Origin: a virus
Virus record (IMG/VR): IMGVR_UViG_3300036768_001490
Location: 1 to 64,000 of that record
DNA length: 64,000 nt
Direction: 5' to 3' (one strand)
The position numbers and the translations under genes were made by a program. Under the pieces are notes generated by a model. That model worked only from the letters and a program-made list of their open reading frames with translations, made no database searches and had not been told where the DNA came from. This document shows positions 16,653 through 25,037 of the stretch, one piece after another. Every line of letters begins with the position of its first letter. The first letter of the stretch is position 1.

Positions 16653-17615
16653 TTACTCGCACTGGATGCAGCCCCGGTCATGGAGCCGGCTGCCAAGGAC
16701 AATGAGGTCGAACGTATTGACCGACTCGCGCAGGCGATCAACGAAGTCCTCCACGGTCGCTGCCTGCCGGTGGAGTCTTTCCAGGTCGCGCGTGATGCGC
16801 TCCAGGTCGTGGCAGTCGCAGCACGGCTGCGCGCACTTGTCCACCAGGCGGATGCCGTTGGCAATCGGCTCGACCTGGAGGCAGTCGGTGCCGACAATGT
16901 GAAAGTCGCCGGTGGGGGTCGGGCCGACTCCGTTGATGGTGCGGATGGGGTCGGTCACGGCGGCATCCCCCTCGCAGACGCATTCCTCGACCGTGCCCTC
17001 GCCGGAGATGGCATTGAAGCGGATGATTGGATCCTGTCCGGCGATGAGGACGGGGACGATCTGCATGTTCTGCCCGGCCTGAAGCTCCACGACCCCTTGC
17101 AGGGGCGGTGAGCGCTGGTCGCCGTTGACACAGACCAGCGCGGACACGCCGCGGATGATCGGCCGCACCGCGTCCGGCTCCAGCCGCGCGTTCTCCAGGG
17201 AGAAGGTCCAGAAGCCGGGCGGCTGCCCGTCGATGTTTTCCAGGCGGCCGATGACGACCTTGCCCACCGTGTCTGCGAACGGTTCGATGCCGCCCAGGAC
17301 ATAGGCCGTGTTGCGCCGGTGGGCCTGCCGGGCGATGAGGGCCGTGGCCACGGGGACTGGCTCGGAGCCCGTCGCCGCCGGCTGGTAGCCGACGACCACG
17401 GAGTAGCCAGTGGCGTAGGCTCCCACGTGGCGGATGAAGAAGCGTCCGGGATCGACGTCCATGCCGGCATGCACGGGCAGGTCGAGTTCGACGATGAAGT
17501 CGTCCGGGATGGTGAAGCTGCCGGAATCGTCTATGCCGCTGGAGTCGTCCGTGAGCGGGTACTTGCGCTGCGCGTTGTGGTTGAGGAACTCCAGGTTCCA
17601 GAGGCCCAGTGACAC
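16653..17615 (-). CDS. Baseplate-periphery/fibre-type structural protein (320 aa), NxNRxYPF family
   Basis: The clearest member of the paralogous set: LWNLEFLNHNAQRKYPLTDD, then TIPDDFIVELDLPVHAGMD and FFIRHVGAYATGYSVVVGYQ. A second part carries VTDPIRTINGVGPTPTGDFH, shared with the 11522 gene. The C-terminus has a Cys-rich CAQPCCDCHDLE patch, then a probable coiled coil (ITRDLERLHRQAATVEDFVDRLRESV) that could drive oligomerisation. It uses a GTG start (17613-17615) with GGGAGGG upstream. It is likely a baseplate or fibre-attachment protein. Confidence 0.65.
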   Translation of the reverse strand: MSLGLWNLEFLNHNAQRKYPLTDDSSGIDDSGSFTIPDDFIVELDLPVHAGMDVDPGRFFIRHVGAYATGYSVVVGYQPAATGSEPVPVATALIARQAHRRNTAYVLGGIEPFADTVGKVVIGRLENIDGQPPGFWTFSLENARLEPDAVRPIIRGVSALVCVNGDQRSPPLQGVVELQAGQNMQIVPVLIAGQDPIIRFNAISGEGTVEECVCEGDAAVTDPIRTINGVGPTPTGDFHIVGTDCLQVEPIANGIRLVDKCAQPCCDCHDLERITRDLERLHRQAATVEDFVDRLRESVNTFDLIVLGSRLHDRGCIQCE

Positions 17616-17670
17616 GGTGGTCCCTCCCTGGCGCTGGCCATTCTGTTTCCTTGCTTCCTGGTCGCAGCGG

Positions 17671-19494
17671 TCAGCTGCCTGCCGTCACGATGCCGACCTG
17701 GCGGAGGATGCCGACCTCAGCCGGGAACCCGTCCGTGGCCAGGCGGCGCACCGTGAAGTAGACCGTTTCTCCCGGCGCCACGGGGAACGGCTCGCTTTCT
17801 GCTTCCACGTACTGGTTGGCAGTGGCCAGGACGCCCTGCGTGTTGCAGGTGACGGCAAACTCCTCGCTCCCTGTCGGTAGCGGCAGGGGGGCCGTCAGCC
17901 CGGCGGGCGGCCGGGGCACGCGGCGCGCGCTGAAGACGAGCTGGGGCAGCGTGCCGGCGGCCCGTGCCAGGACGCTGAAGCGCAGCCTCATCCGGGGCGC
18001 CGGCAGGGACAGGTCGCTGGGCACCTGGACCTTGGCCCGGTACTCCTCCTGCACACCCGGCCGGAAGCTGATGAACATGAGATCGTGGAAGTGTTCCTCC
18101 TCGGCGCCGGCCAGGCGGACCAGCTGGACCTCCAGCTCCTTCGTCTCCGCCGGCGTGACGGCGATGCCGACCAGCCCCTGGTAGACCTGCCGCTCGACGC
18201 CCTGGATGGTCCGCGGCACGGGCGGAACATTGGCAGCCAGCGTGACGTTGCCGGACAGGCCGTAGACTCCTTCCACCAGGGGTCCGCGCCGGAACTCGGC
18301 CGTTTCCGGGTCGAACTCCTTGAGGGCGTGGTGCCCGGCCGCGTTTTCGGCCACGGCCAGGTGGAGGTCCAGGAACAGTTCCAGGTGGCCCGTGCTGGCC
18401 GCGCGCTCCTCGCCGTAGCAGCGCACCTTGATCCGCTGGTCGCCCGAGTGTAGCGACAGCACGGACGTCGCGTCGGTGACGAAATTGGACCGCGTGAACC
18501 ACAGCGTCATGGCCATGTGCAGGCGCCGTGGGCATTCCGGCGTGACCGAGTCCGACAGGCTGTGGGAAACTCCGGTCTGGTAGTCGGTCGGCCAGGGCAC
18601 GTCGCCGTGGCAGTCGGACAGCCACCAGATGCCGTGCCGGTCGAGCAGGCACAGGCCGTGCGGTCCGAGCGGCACGCCCGTGGCCCCCACCGTTGCGTCG
18701 AGGCCGCGGTCCCACTCCAGGTATGCCTGGTCGATAGGCTGCGGCGGCCAGGCGTGCTGCAACGCCGGCTCGGCAGCCAGGTTGTAGCCGAACACGGCGC
18801 CGGGAGGCGCCTTGCCGAGGAAGCTGGCATGGTCCGCGGGCAGCCAGCCGCGCAGGCTGGGGTCCGGGTCCGTGATGACGTGCCGTCCCCCTGGCGGGGG
18901 TGGGCTGGTGCTGCCGGCGGGGGCGCACACGAGGCGGAAGCAGTAGTGCGTGTGACGGTCCAGCGCGTCCACGAACCGTGGGGTCACGAACACCTTCCCG
19001 TCCGGCGTGGCGCGCAGGACAGGCACGGCGACGGGAGGCTGGTCCCGCGTCAGGGCGCCGGCCGCCCGGGCAGACAGGTAGTAGTCTCCCGGCTCCGCCG
19101 GCAGGGCTCCCTCGATGGCGGCGCTGATGTCCACGTCGTCCAGGCCAAAGAGCAGGATGTCGGCCAGGGTCGCGTTGATCTTGTCGGCAACGATGCCCCA
19201 GACCCGGGCGGTGTCCGCGGCCCGCAGCCTGCCGGTGGCCGGGTCGGTTTCCGCCTGGGCCAGGCCGCGCTCGAAGCGGAACGTCTGGTGGTTGTACCAG
19301 ACGGCCATGCCCTGCTGGACCTCGGGCTCGACGCTCTGCCGCCGCGCGTAGACGGTCGATCCGGTGCCGGCCGCCTGGAGGACGTCCCAGAGGTAGCGGA
19401 CGTTCTGGTCGATCTGGCGGAGCGGCCGGTTGATCCGGCCGGCCTGTACCGGGTCGCCTTCCCGGATGAGGCGTAGGAAGCTCTCGAAGGACAT
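17671..19494 (-). CDS. Large fibre/baseplate structural protein (607 aa)
   Basis: Begins MSFESFLRLIREGDPVQAGR. The N-terminal region (INRPLRQIDQNVRYLWDVLQAAGTGSTVYARRQSVEP) looks like a short helical attachment segment, followed by a capping domain (GMAVWYNHQTFRFERGLAQAE) of a kind common in phage tail proteins. The remainder is beta-rich (HLELFLDLHLAVAEN, ELEVQLVRLAGAEEEHFHDLMFISFRPG). It has no signal peptide. Start 19494 has GGAGGAGG upstream; an open frame further upstream only shadows the next gene. The exact role is unknown. Confidence 0.6.
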   Translation of the reverse strand: MSFESFLRLIREGDPVQAGRINRPLRQIDQNVRYLWDVLQAAGTGSTVYARRQSVEPEVQQGMAVWYNHQTFRFERGLAQAETDPATGRLRAADTARVWGIVADKINATLADILLFGLDDVDISAAIEGALPAEPGDYYLSARAAGALTRDQPPVAVPVLRATPDGKVFVTPRFVDALDRHTHYCFRLVCAPAGSTSPPPPGGRHVITDPDPSLRGWLPADHASFLGKAPPGAVFGYNLAAEPALQHAWPPQPIDQAYLEWDRGLDATVGATGVPLGPHGLCLLDRHGIWWLSDCHGDVPWPTDYQTGVSHSLSDSVTPECPRRLHMAMTLWFTRSNFVTDATSVLSLHSGDQRIKVRCYGEERAASTGHLELFLDLHLAVAENAAGHHALKEFDPETAEFRRGPLVEGVYGLSGNVTLAANVPPVPRTIQGVERQVYQGLVGIAVTPAETKELEVQLVRLAGAEEEHFHDLMFISFRPGVQEEYRAKVQVPSDLSLPAPRMRLRFSVLARAAGTLPQLVFSARRVPRPPAGLTAPLPLPTGSEEFAVTCNTQGVLATANQYVEAESEPFPVAPGETVYFTVRRLATDGFPAEVGILRQVGIVTAGS

Positions 19495-19544
19495 CCTGTC
19501 CTCCTCCCTGGTTGGTCCAGCCCTCCGCTGCTCCCCTGGCCGCG

Positions 19545-20204
19545 TCAGGTGAGTTTCAGCCGCCATTCCACGCCGACCTGGGACGTCGGCAGCTTGGCCT
19601 GCTGGTCGCCAGCGCCGGCGTACCAGCGGCTCAGGACCAGGTCGCGGGTGGCGTCGTCCTTGTCCACGAAGGCGACCAGGGCGGCACCGAACACCTTGCT
19701 GTTGTTCACGTCGGAAAACGGCTTGCCGTGGGTGCCGACGAGGCCGGACGTCTGGGCAAAGAAGACCGGCATGTTCCCCTTGGGGAACTTGTCCGCGTCG
19801 GACACCTCCAGGGTGCCGGCGATCAGGGGCACGCGGAGGTAATCGCGGTTGGGGCTGGTGCCCAGGTCGTTGTAGTAGTCGATGCCTTCTCCTGGCCCGC
19901 GCGTCACGACGGGTGGCGTCACGGGGTCGTCCGGGTCGGCCACGTTCTCGAACTCGATGTACATGCCGCCGATGCCGTACTGGTTGCCGCGGCGCAGCAG
20001 CAGGTTGCCGACGATGGCCCCCCACTCGTAGAGGACGTCGTTGTGCGTCCAGTCCGTGACGGGCAGCCATCCGGGCAGGACCAGGGAGGTAGGGCGCTGG
20101 ATGGTCCGGCCGTCGTCTTCCTGGTGCCAGACGCAGACCGGCCGGCCCGCGACGCGGTGCAGGCGGACCTCTCCCCGCGGACATGGCGCAGCTTCGACGG
20201 GCAT
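19545..20204 (-). CDS. Virion-associated protein (219 aa)
   Basis: Begins MPVEAAPCPRGEVRLHRVAG, with AAGGAGGG upstream. It contains NDVLYEWGAIVGNLLLRRGNQYGIGGMYIEFEN, a pattern I associate with phage tail-fibre or baseplate accessory proteins carrying 'YIEFEN'-type segments, then a beta-rich C-terminal half (VPLIAGTLEVSDADKFPKGNMPVFFAQ). It is one of the ordered genes between baseplate J and the collagen-tail fibre. The assignment is by position and style only. Confidence 0.6.
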   Translation of the reverse strand: MPVEAAPCPRGEVRLHRVAGRPVCVWHQEDDGRTIQRPTSLVLPGWLPVTDWTHNDVLYEWGAIVGNLLLRRGNQYGIGGMYIEFENVADPDDPVTPPVVTRGPGEGIDYYNDLGTSPNRDYLRVPLIAGTLEVSDADKFPKGNMPVFFAQTSGLVGTHGKPFSDVNNSKVFGAALVAFVDKDDATRDLVLSRWYAGAGDQQAKLPTSQVGVEWRLKLT

Positions 20205-20220
20205 GGTGCCCTCCTTTTCT

Positions 20221-21768
20221 TCAGATGCAATGGCCGCCGACACGGACCAGACGGACCTCCTCTTCCAGGAACGTGTCTGCCGCGACCTCTTCCTCGCAGG
20301 TGCGTCCTAGAAAGTAGCGTACTTCCTCGCTGTAGCCCGGGGCTTCCTCGCTGCCCGGGCCTTCCATGATAATCTCGTCCGTGTCCGTTTCCAACTGCAT
20401 CAGGAGGATGTAGGCCATGTGCGGCGGCAGCAGTTTGCGCAGGACGCGGACATGTCCCAGGCCCAGGTGGTGCGGCCCCTGCCGGCGCGGCCGCAGCTGG
20501 ATTACCAGCAGGTTGTTGCGGAACACGTTCTGGAGCAGGAAACCGAGGGCATTGACCTTCCTGGGAAGGGCCAGCGGTCCCGGGCGCATGTCCCGGGCCT
20601 CGGGCGGCCGCGTGTCCAGCAGCATGGCCAGGGTCTGTCCACGGGCGACCCCCGCCGCGTGTGTCATGCTCCAGAACCTTTCCACATCGGCCGGGTAGCC
20701 GCCAAGCTCAAAATACACGCGCGTTGGCGTCTCCGGCCCGTCGTCCTCCACGACCAGGTCCACCTCCTTGTTGGCGAAGACCACGTCCTGGTAATACCCC
20801 TCATCCAGGAAGCCGCGCCCGACGGCCAGGGCCTTGATTTCAGGCGGCACCTGGCCGCGGTGGAACGTGAAGAAGCGCAGCGTGTCGGTCAGCGGCTGCC
20901 CGGGCGCCAACCAGTCGCCCACGCGCACCAGCACGGTGCTGTCCCGGTGGAAGGAGTAGGCGCGCCGGCTGGTCACGACCCACTGGTGCCGGCCGTCGCG
21001 GAAGATCAGCTCGACTACCTCGTCTCCCTCAGCCAGGGGCACGTCGCAGATGGCGCTGAGGGCTGCCTCCAGGCTGCGCTCCGTGGCCCCTTCCACCAGG
21101 CAGTCGAAGACGGCGTTGACCAGCGCCAGGGCCTGCGGCGTGGACGGCAGTTGCAAGCCGACGGCGTAGCCGTACTGCGTATGCACCGCGTCTCGGTCCC
21201 AGCCGCTGCGGTACAGCCAGAGGGTTGCCTCGCGGTCCTGGACGCGGCCGTCCACGTAGATTTCCCGCTGTCCCACGCGCTCGTCCGCGAAGGGGTCTTG
21301 CCGGAACCAGATGGCCCCGTTGTCCAGGAAGAAGTCCACGCCCCTGGACCAGGTGAGGCTGGGGGAGGTGATGCGGTTGCTGATGACCAGGACATCGGCC
21401 AGTCCGGCCGGCAGCGGCCAGACATGGTAGCGCGTGTCCAGGGGCTGGTCGTACACCAGCCCGTCCGCATACGTGAACTGGCCGTCGTGGCGGGCCAGGT
21501 TGGCCACGGTCCGGTTCTTCTCAGAGGCGCGCAGGCGCAGGCAGTACCAGTTGTCCGTGTGCAACAGGGGCAGCCGGGACCGGCTCAGGCTGGCCGCCAG
21601 GTGCAGGATGTCGTCGTGGGACTGCTGGGCGAGCTGGCCCCGCGCGTACAACATGCTTTCGACCAGGAAGTTTCCCGCGTAGATGCCGGACCAGAAGCCG
21701 CCTACCTGACGCAAAAGTACCTGGGCGTTGTCGAGGTCAGACGCGGGGAAGCGGAAACTGTCGCCCAT
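20221..21768 (-). CDS. Virion structural protein, probably baseplate (515 aa)
   Basis: 515 residues, soluble, no signal peptide. The N-terminus MGDSFRFPASDLDNAQVLLRQVGGFW is helical. The middle alternates helices and strands (DQPLDTRYHVWPLPAGLADVLVISNRI; DGAIWF-type strands around FLDNGAIWFRQDPFADERVG). The C-terminal part (NALGFLLQNVFRNNLLVIQL, LRKLLPPHMAYILLMQLETDTDEIIM) looks like a packing interface. It is the first gene after the minus-strand terminator that closes the haem-protein cargo, so it may need its own promoter. The Shine-Dalgarno at the ATG is weak. Function is inferred only from the baseplate/fibre neighbourhood. Confidence 0.6.
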   Translation of the reverse strand: MGDSFRFPASDLDNAQVLLRQVGGFWSGIYAGNFLVESMLYARGQLAQQSHDDILHLAASLSRSRLPLLHTDNWYCLRLRASEKNRTVANLARHDGQFTYADGLVYDQPLDTRYHVWPLPAGLADVLVISNRITSPSLTWSRGVDFFLDNGAIWFRQDPFADERVGQREIYVDGRVQDREATLWLYRSGWDRDAVHTQYGYAVGLQLPSTPQALALVNAVFDCLVEGATERSLEAALSAICDVPLAEGDEVVELIFRDGRHQWVVTSRRAYSFHRDSTVLVRVGDWLAPGQPLTDTLRFFTFHRGQVPPEIKALAVGRGFLDEGYYQDVVFANKEVDLVVEDDGPETPTRVYFELGGYPADVERFWSMTHAAGVARGQTLAMLLDTRPPEARDMRPGPLALPRKVNALGFLLQNVFRNNLLVIQLRPRRQGPHHLGLGHVRVLRKLLPPHMAYILLMQLETDTDEIIMEGPGSEEAPGYSEEVRYFLGRTCEEEVAADTFLEEEVRLVRVGGHCI

Positions 21769-21820
21769 CGGTGAGGACCGTGTTACCTGGAGCCGGCCGT
21801 GACCGGCAGGGGACGGAAAG

Positions 21821-21853
21821 AAAAAGGGCGGACGGTCCGTGGACCGCCCGCCC
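21821..21853 (-). terminator. Rho-independent terminator after the haem-protein cargo
   Basis: On the minus strand a 13-bp stem (12 of 13 pairs, arms 21841-21853 and 21826-21838) is followed at once by TTTTT and more T-rich DNA. It lies 42 bases after the stop of the 21895 gene and ends the cargo transcript before the next baseplate gene. Confidence 0.8.
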
Positions 21854-21894
21854 GGTGCCCGTGGACAACGACGACGTCTGCTTCTGTCCGGTGG

Positions 21895-22587
21895 TCAATG
21901 ACAGCTCGGGCAGTCGGCTTGGCCCAGGCCCCGGCAGCCACGGTCGGAACGGTAGTTGACCTGCCGCTGCTGGCGAATGACCGCTTGCGGACGCTCCTGG
22001 ACGGTCACTCGCTCGATCACGCTGCGGAACTCCTGGTAGTTGGAGCCTTTCTCGCGCACCTGGTCCGAGCAGCAGCCGTCCGGGCAGGAAGCGGACCTGT
22101 CTTCCTGCTGTGTCACGTCAGCGGCCGGCGCCACGTAGCGGCGCTCGATCACCTCGGTGCGCACGGTCGCCGGGGCCGCGTAATAGTAGACCACGTTGTC
22201 TGGCACAAAGCGCACGTTGGCAGCGCTGTGGTTCGCAAAGCTGAACGTGTTCAGCTGGTTCAGCAGGCCGCGGGAGCGCCGGTCCACCAGCAGCTGCTCG
22301 CTGACGACGTGGCCAGGCACCACGTTGTTATGGACGACCAGTCTGCGCTGCCCGCTGCTGCTCACTGCGGCGGTCGCCGCGGCACCGCCTGTCGTGGTCA
22401 CGCGGGTCGTGCTGCGCCGGCCAAACAGGGCGCCGAGCAGGCCGCCGCTCCGCTCCGTCTGGGTCACTGTCTGCTGCGTGTTGCCGCTGCGGACAGCTAA
22501 AGAATTGCCCCGTGCGGCCTGCGGGCCGCCGGTGCCTACCAGCAGGGCGGCTGCCGTGCCGACAAGGGCAACCAGGGACTTGGGCAT
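21895..22587 (-). CDS. Exported protein ending in a CxxCH motif (230 aa)
   Basis: A Sec-type signal peptide is clear: MPKSLVALVGTAAALLVGTG, then a small-residue cleavage region (GGPQAARG). The mature protein is Thr/Gln/Val-rich, with a Gly-rich patch (GGLLGALFGRRST), an alanine stretch, a CPDGCCSD cluster and, as its last five residues, CPSCH. This is a c-type haem-attachment motif at the extreme C-terminus, with no visible room for a full cytochrome fold after it. AAGGAGG before the ATG fixes the start at 22587. It is the third exported CxxCH protein in a row. It may take part in extracytoplasmic haem or disulphide chemistry; the role is unproven. Confidence 0.7.
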   Translation of the reverse strand: MPKSLVALVGTAAALLVGTGGPQAARGNSLAVRSGNTQQTVTQTERSGGLLGALFGRRSTTRVTTTGGAAATAAVSSSGQRRLVVHNNVVPGHVVSEQLLVDRRSRGLLNQLNTFSFANHSAANVRFVPDNVVYYYAAPATVRTEVIERRYVAPAADVTQQEDRSASCPDGCCSDQVREKGSNYQEFRSVIERVTVQERPQAVIRQQRQVNYRSDRGCRGLGQADCPSCH

Positions 22588-22634
22588 CGTTTGCCTCCTT
22601 CTGTCTGTGCGCTGGTTGGGGGATGGGTGAAGTG

Positions 22635-23324
22635 TCATTCTCCCTTGGACAGGGCATACTGGAGGAGCGTGGCCAGGTGTTTGGGCTCCATTGCCTTGGA
22701 AGCGTCGTTGGCAGCGGTCGGCGGCATCGTACCGCTGGATGCCATGCCGTAAATCTTCCAGCGCTTGTCACTGCTGTGCCGGGCCAGGACCAGGCCGCCG
22801 CTGCCGTCGTCCAGGACCAGGCGGAACTCCGTGCCGTTGGGACCGCTGGCGCGCCCGGACGCACCGTGGCAGCCAAGGCAGTTGGCACGTCCCTGGTATG
22901 CCGCGATGACCTGCTGCTGGAGTTCCAGAGGAGTCGCCGTGTCCGGCGCCAGGGACTGGGGCTTGTTGGGCTGCTGGGGCTGGTTGGTGGACTGTGGACG
23001 TGGCGCTGTCGGCTGCGGCACGTTACCGGACACCAGGGCGCGCAGCTCCTCTCGGATGACGTCGCGGATGTAGGCTTTCTCGCGGTACGCCTCTCCGATG
23101 GAGTAGTAGTACGGCTGGCCGTAGGCGTACACGGGCACGGCCCGCGAGTCCACGGGCACGGTTACGACATAGGGAGCGACGGCGATCTCCTGGGCAATGA
23201 TCTTCTGCACGGGGTAGACCTGGGGTGCCGGCGCCGTGTAGGTGTGGGAGTAGTTGGAGCAAGGTACGCTCCGTTGGGGTTGCCCTGGCAGCAGTGCCAG
23301 GGCAAGGAACATGGCCGAGTGCAT
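22635..23324 (-). CDS. Exported monohaem c-type cytochrome-like protein (229 aa)
   Basis: A short hydrophobic leader (MHSAMFLALALLPGQ) starts the protein. Residues about 25-75 are Tyr/Pro/Val-rich (VYPVQKI, YAYGQPYYYSI). A Pro/Gln linker leads to a small class I cytochrome c-like domain: CLGCH at residues 149-153 for haem attachment and a GTMPPT segment near 197 that could supply the Met ligand. The C-terminal helix PKHLATLLQYALSKGE matches cytochrome c endings. AAAGGAGAG precedes the ATG. It sits between the two other exported CxxCH genes and probably carries electrons outside the cytoplasmic membrane. Confidence 0.8.
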   Translation of the reverse strand: MHSAMFLALALLPGQPQRSVPCSNYSHTYTAPAPQVYPVQKIIAQEIAVAPYVVTVPVDSRAVPVYAYGQPYYYSIGEAYREKAYIRDVIREELRALVSGNVPQPTAPRPQSTNQPQQPNKPQSLAPDTATPLELQQQVIAAYQGRANCLGCHGASGRASGPNGTEFRLVLDDGSGGLVLARHSSDKRWKIYGMASSGTMPPTAANDASKAMEPKHLATLLQYALSKGE

Positions 23325-23337
23325 CCTTGCTCTCCTT

Positions 23338-25014
23338 TCACTTGTCAGGGCGCATTTTCCCGCTTTTGCGGCGTTCGAGCAAGAGCAACCCGGACTCCTG
23401 GAAGCCGCCGCGCTCCCAGGTATGGCGCGGTACGGGCACGCCGGAGAGGGCCAGGCGTCCCAGGCGTCCTTTGGTGGACCCTTCCGGGTAGTCGGGCGTG
23501 CCAGGACCGTAGGCGAGGGCGTCGGACAGCTCCTGGGCGTCCGTGCCCAGCTCGCGCGCCGCCTGGTCCAGCGTGACGGGCTTGTTGTACCAGGCCCGGA
23601 TTCGCTGGAAGCTCTGCACGCTCTCCTGCGGCGTCAGGCCCGTGCATTCACGGACGAACTCGGCATAGTTCTCCTGGTCCTGCTGGATCAGCTTCCGCAT
23701 CTTCTGCTCTTGCAGGTGGAACTGGTTGATCCGCTCCATGCGGCCGGCGTCGTAGGCATAGAGCTTGAGCCCCTCGCGCAAAAGCAGGGGCATCTCGTTG
23801 CGGTAGCCCAGGATGCCGACGTCGTGGCAGTGGATGCAGGAGCGTGGCGTGAGCAGAACCGTGTTGTGCGGACCGGACGGGTCTCCCTTGACCAGGAACG
23901 GGTTGGCGAAGTCCACCCCTTTGCCCTGGCCGTCGCTGAGGAAGTAATACTGGGCGCCGCGCTCGTCCTGGAAGATGTGTTCTCCGGCGTCGAACTTCAG
24001 CGGGAAGGGGTTCTGCACGAAGTCCTGGTCCCCGGCCGTGCGGAAGACATCGAAAGTGCGCCAGTAAATTCCGATCTTGCTACGCACGCGCCAGACGATG
24101 CGGTTGTTGTAAGCCACGCCGGACATGCCCTGGTCGATCAGCCCTCCCTTGTCGGTCGGGAACTCCTTGAGGTGGTCGAACTCCACCAGCCAGGCCGACT
24201 CGAACTCGGCCGCCGTGCGCGGCGCCTCGCCCTTGACCTTCGTTTTGACCTTCTTGACGACCTCGACCTCCTCCTCGTGCGGCCGCACGCTACCGTCCGT
24301 GTAGCGGTAGTTCACGACCTTCTTTTCCTTCACCTTCTTCTCGACCACGCGGTCAAAGGTGGCATTGGCGTACAGCAGCTGGTAGTAGAACGCCTTGGGG
24401 TTGAAGATCTCTGCTCCCTTGGCGTTGATGAACTCGCCGTTGTCGAAGACGTACCACAGCCACCAGTCACCGCGCACGACGGGGTTGGCCCGCGTCTCGT
24501 GCCGCAGGTAGTTCAGCCCCTTGGCGGCGCTGGGGATGATCGGCTCGCGGTAGTACGGGTCTTCCGCGGAGATATTCTCCCAGACCTGTGGCGACCAGTT
24601 GAACCAGCACAGGTCGATCCAGTAGATGCGGTTGTCCGTGTTGGGCACGGGCCGTGGCAGGTAAGTGATCGGCGTGCGCGCCGCGTCGTTGCACCCCTTG
24701 AACAGGGCGCTGGTAGCCGCGGGCAAGAGCTGCCGTGGCACCTCGGCCAGGCTGAAGAAGCGGATGCGGCAACGGTCCTTGTCGTTGACCGTGGCCAGGA
24801 ACTCGGCGCAGCGCTCGAAGATCTGCTCTGGGCTCCAGGCCGGAAACTCGGGCGTCAGCCGGTTGCGCAGGCGCTCCAGGTGCGGGTCGGGCGGCTTCTC
24901 GGCCTGCTTTGCCGCGTTCGTTCCCTGGGCAGGGGCCGGTGGCGCTGCTCCTTCTTGCGCCAGTAAGGCAACGGCTACCGTCGCCAGGCCAAGGACAGCG
25001 ACCAGCTGGCGCAT
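23338..25014 (-). CDS. Exported protein with single CxxCH haem motif (558 aa)
   Basis: Signal peptide MRQLVAVLGLATVAVALLAQ, then a Pro/Ala-rich linker. The mature part is mixed alpha/beta and rich in Trp and Tyr (YWIDLCWFNWSPQVWEN, GDWWLWYVFDNGEF), with a Lys/Glu/Val-rich insertion near residues 240-275 (KKVKEKKVVNYR). A CIHCH haem c motif is at residues 393-397 within LTPRSCIHCHDVGILGYRNEMP; the nearby Met could be an axial ligand. The style resembles planctomycete cytochrome proteins of unknown function. The start at 25014 has GGGAGG upstream. It follows the metalloprotease gene by 23 bases and is probably co-transcribed with it. Confidence 0.75.
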   Translation of the reverse strand: MRQLVAVLGLATVAVALLAQEGAAPPAPAQGTNAAKQAEKPPDPHLERLRNRLTPEFPAWSPEQIFERCAEFLATVNDKDRCRIRFFSLAEVPRQLLPAATSALFKGCNDAARTPITYLPRPVPNTDNRIYWIDLCWFNWSPQVWENISAEDPYYREPIIPSAAKGLNYLRHETRANPVVRGDWWLWYVFDNGEFINAKGAEIFNPKAFYYQLLYANATFDRVVEKKVKEKKVVNYRYTDGSVRPHEEEVEVVKKVKTKVKGEAPRTAAEFESAWLVEFDHLKEFPTDKGGLIDQGMSGVAYNNRIVWRVRSKIGIYWRTFDVFRTAGDQDFVQNPFPLKFDAGEHIFQDERGAQYYFLSDGQGKGVDFANPFLVKGDPSGPHNTVLLTPRSCIHCHDVGILGYRNEMPLLLREGLKLYAYDAGRMERINQFHLQEQKMRKLIQQDQENYAEFVRECTGLTPQESVQSFQRIRAWYNKPVTLDQAARELGTDAQELSDALAYGPGTPDYPEGSTKGRLGRLALSGVPVPRHTWERGGFQESGLLLLERRKSGKMRPDK

Positions 25015-25037
25015 GCGTGGTCCTCCCTGCTGCCTTC

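Noticed and set aside
22635-25014. Multihaem cytochrome
   Set aside because: Each protein has only one CxxCH; other Cys are not in haem motifs.
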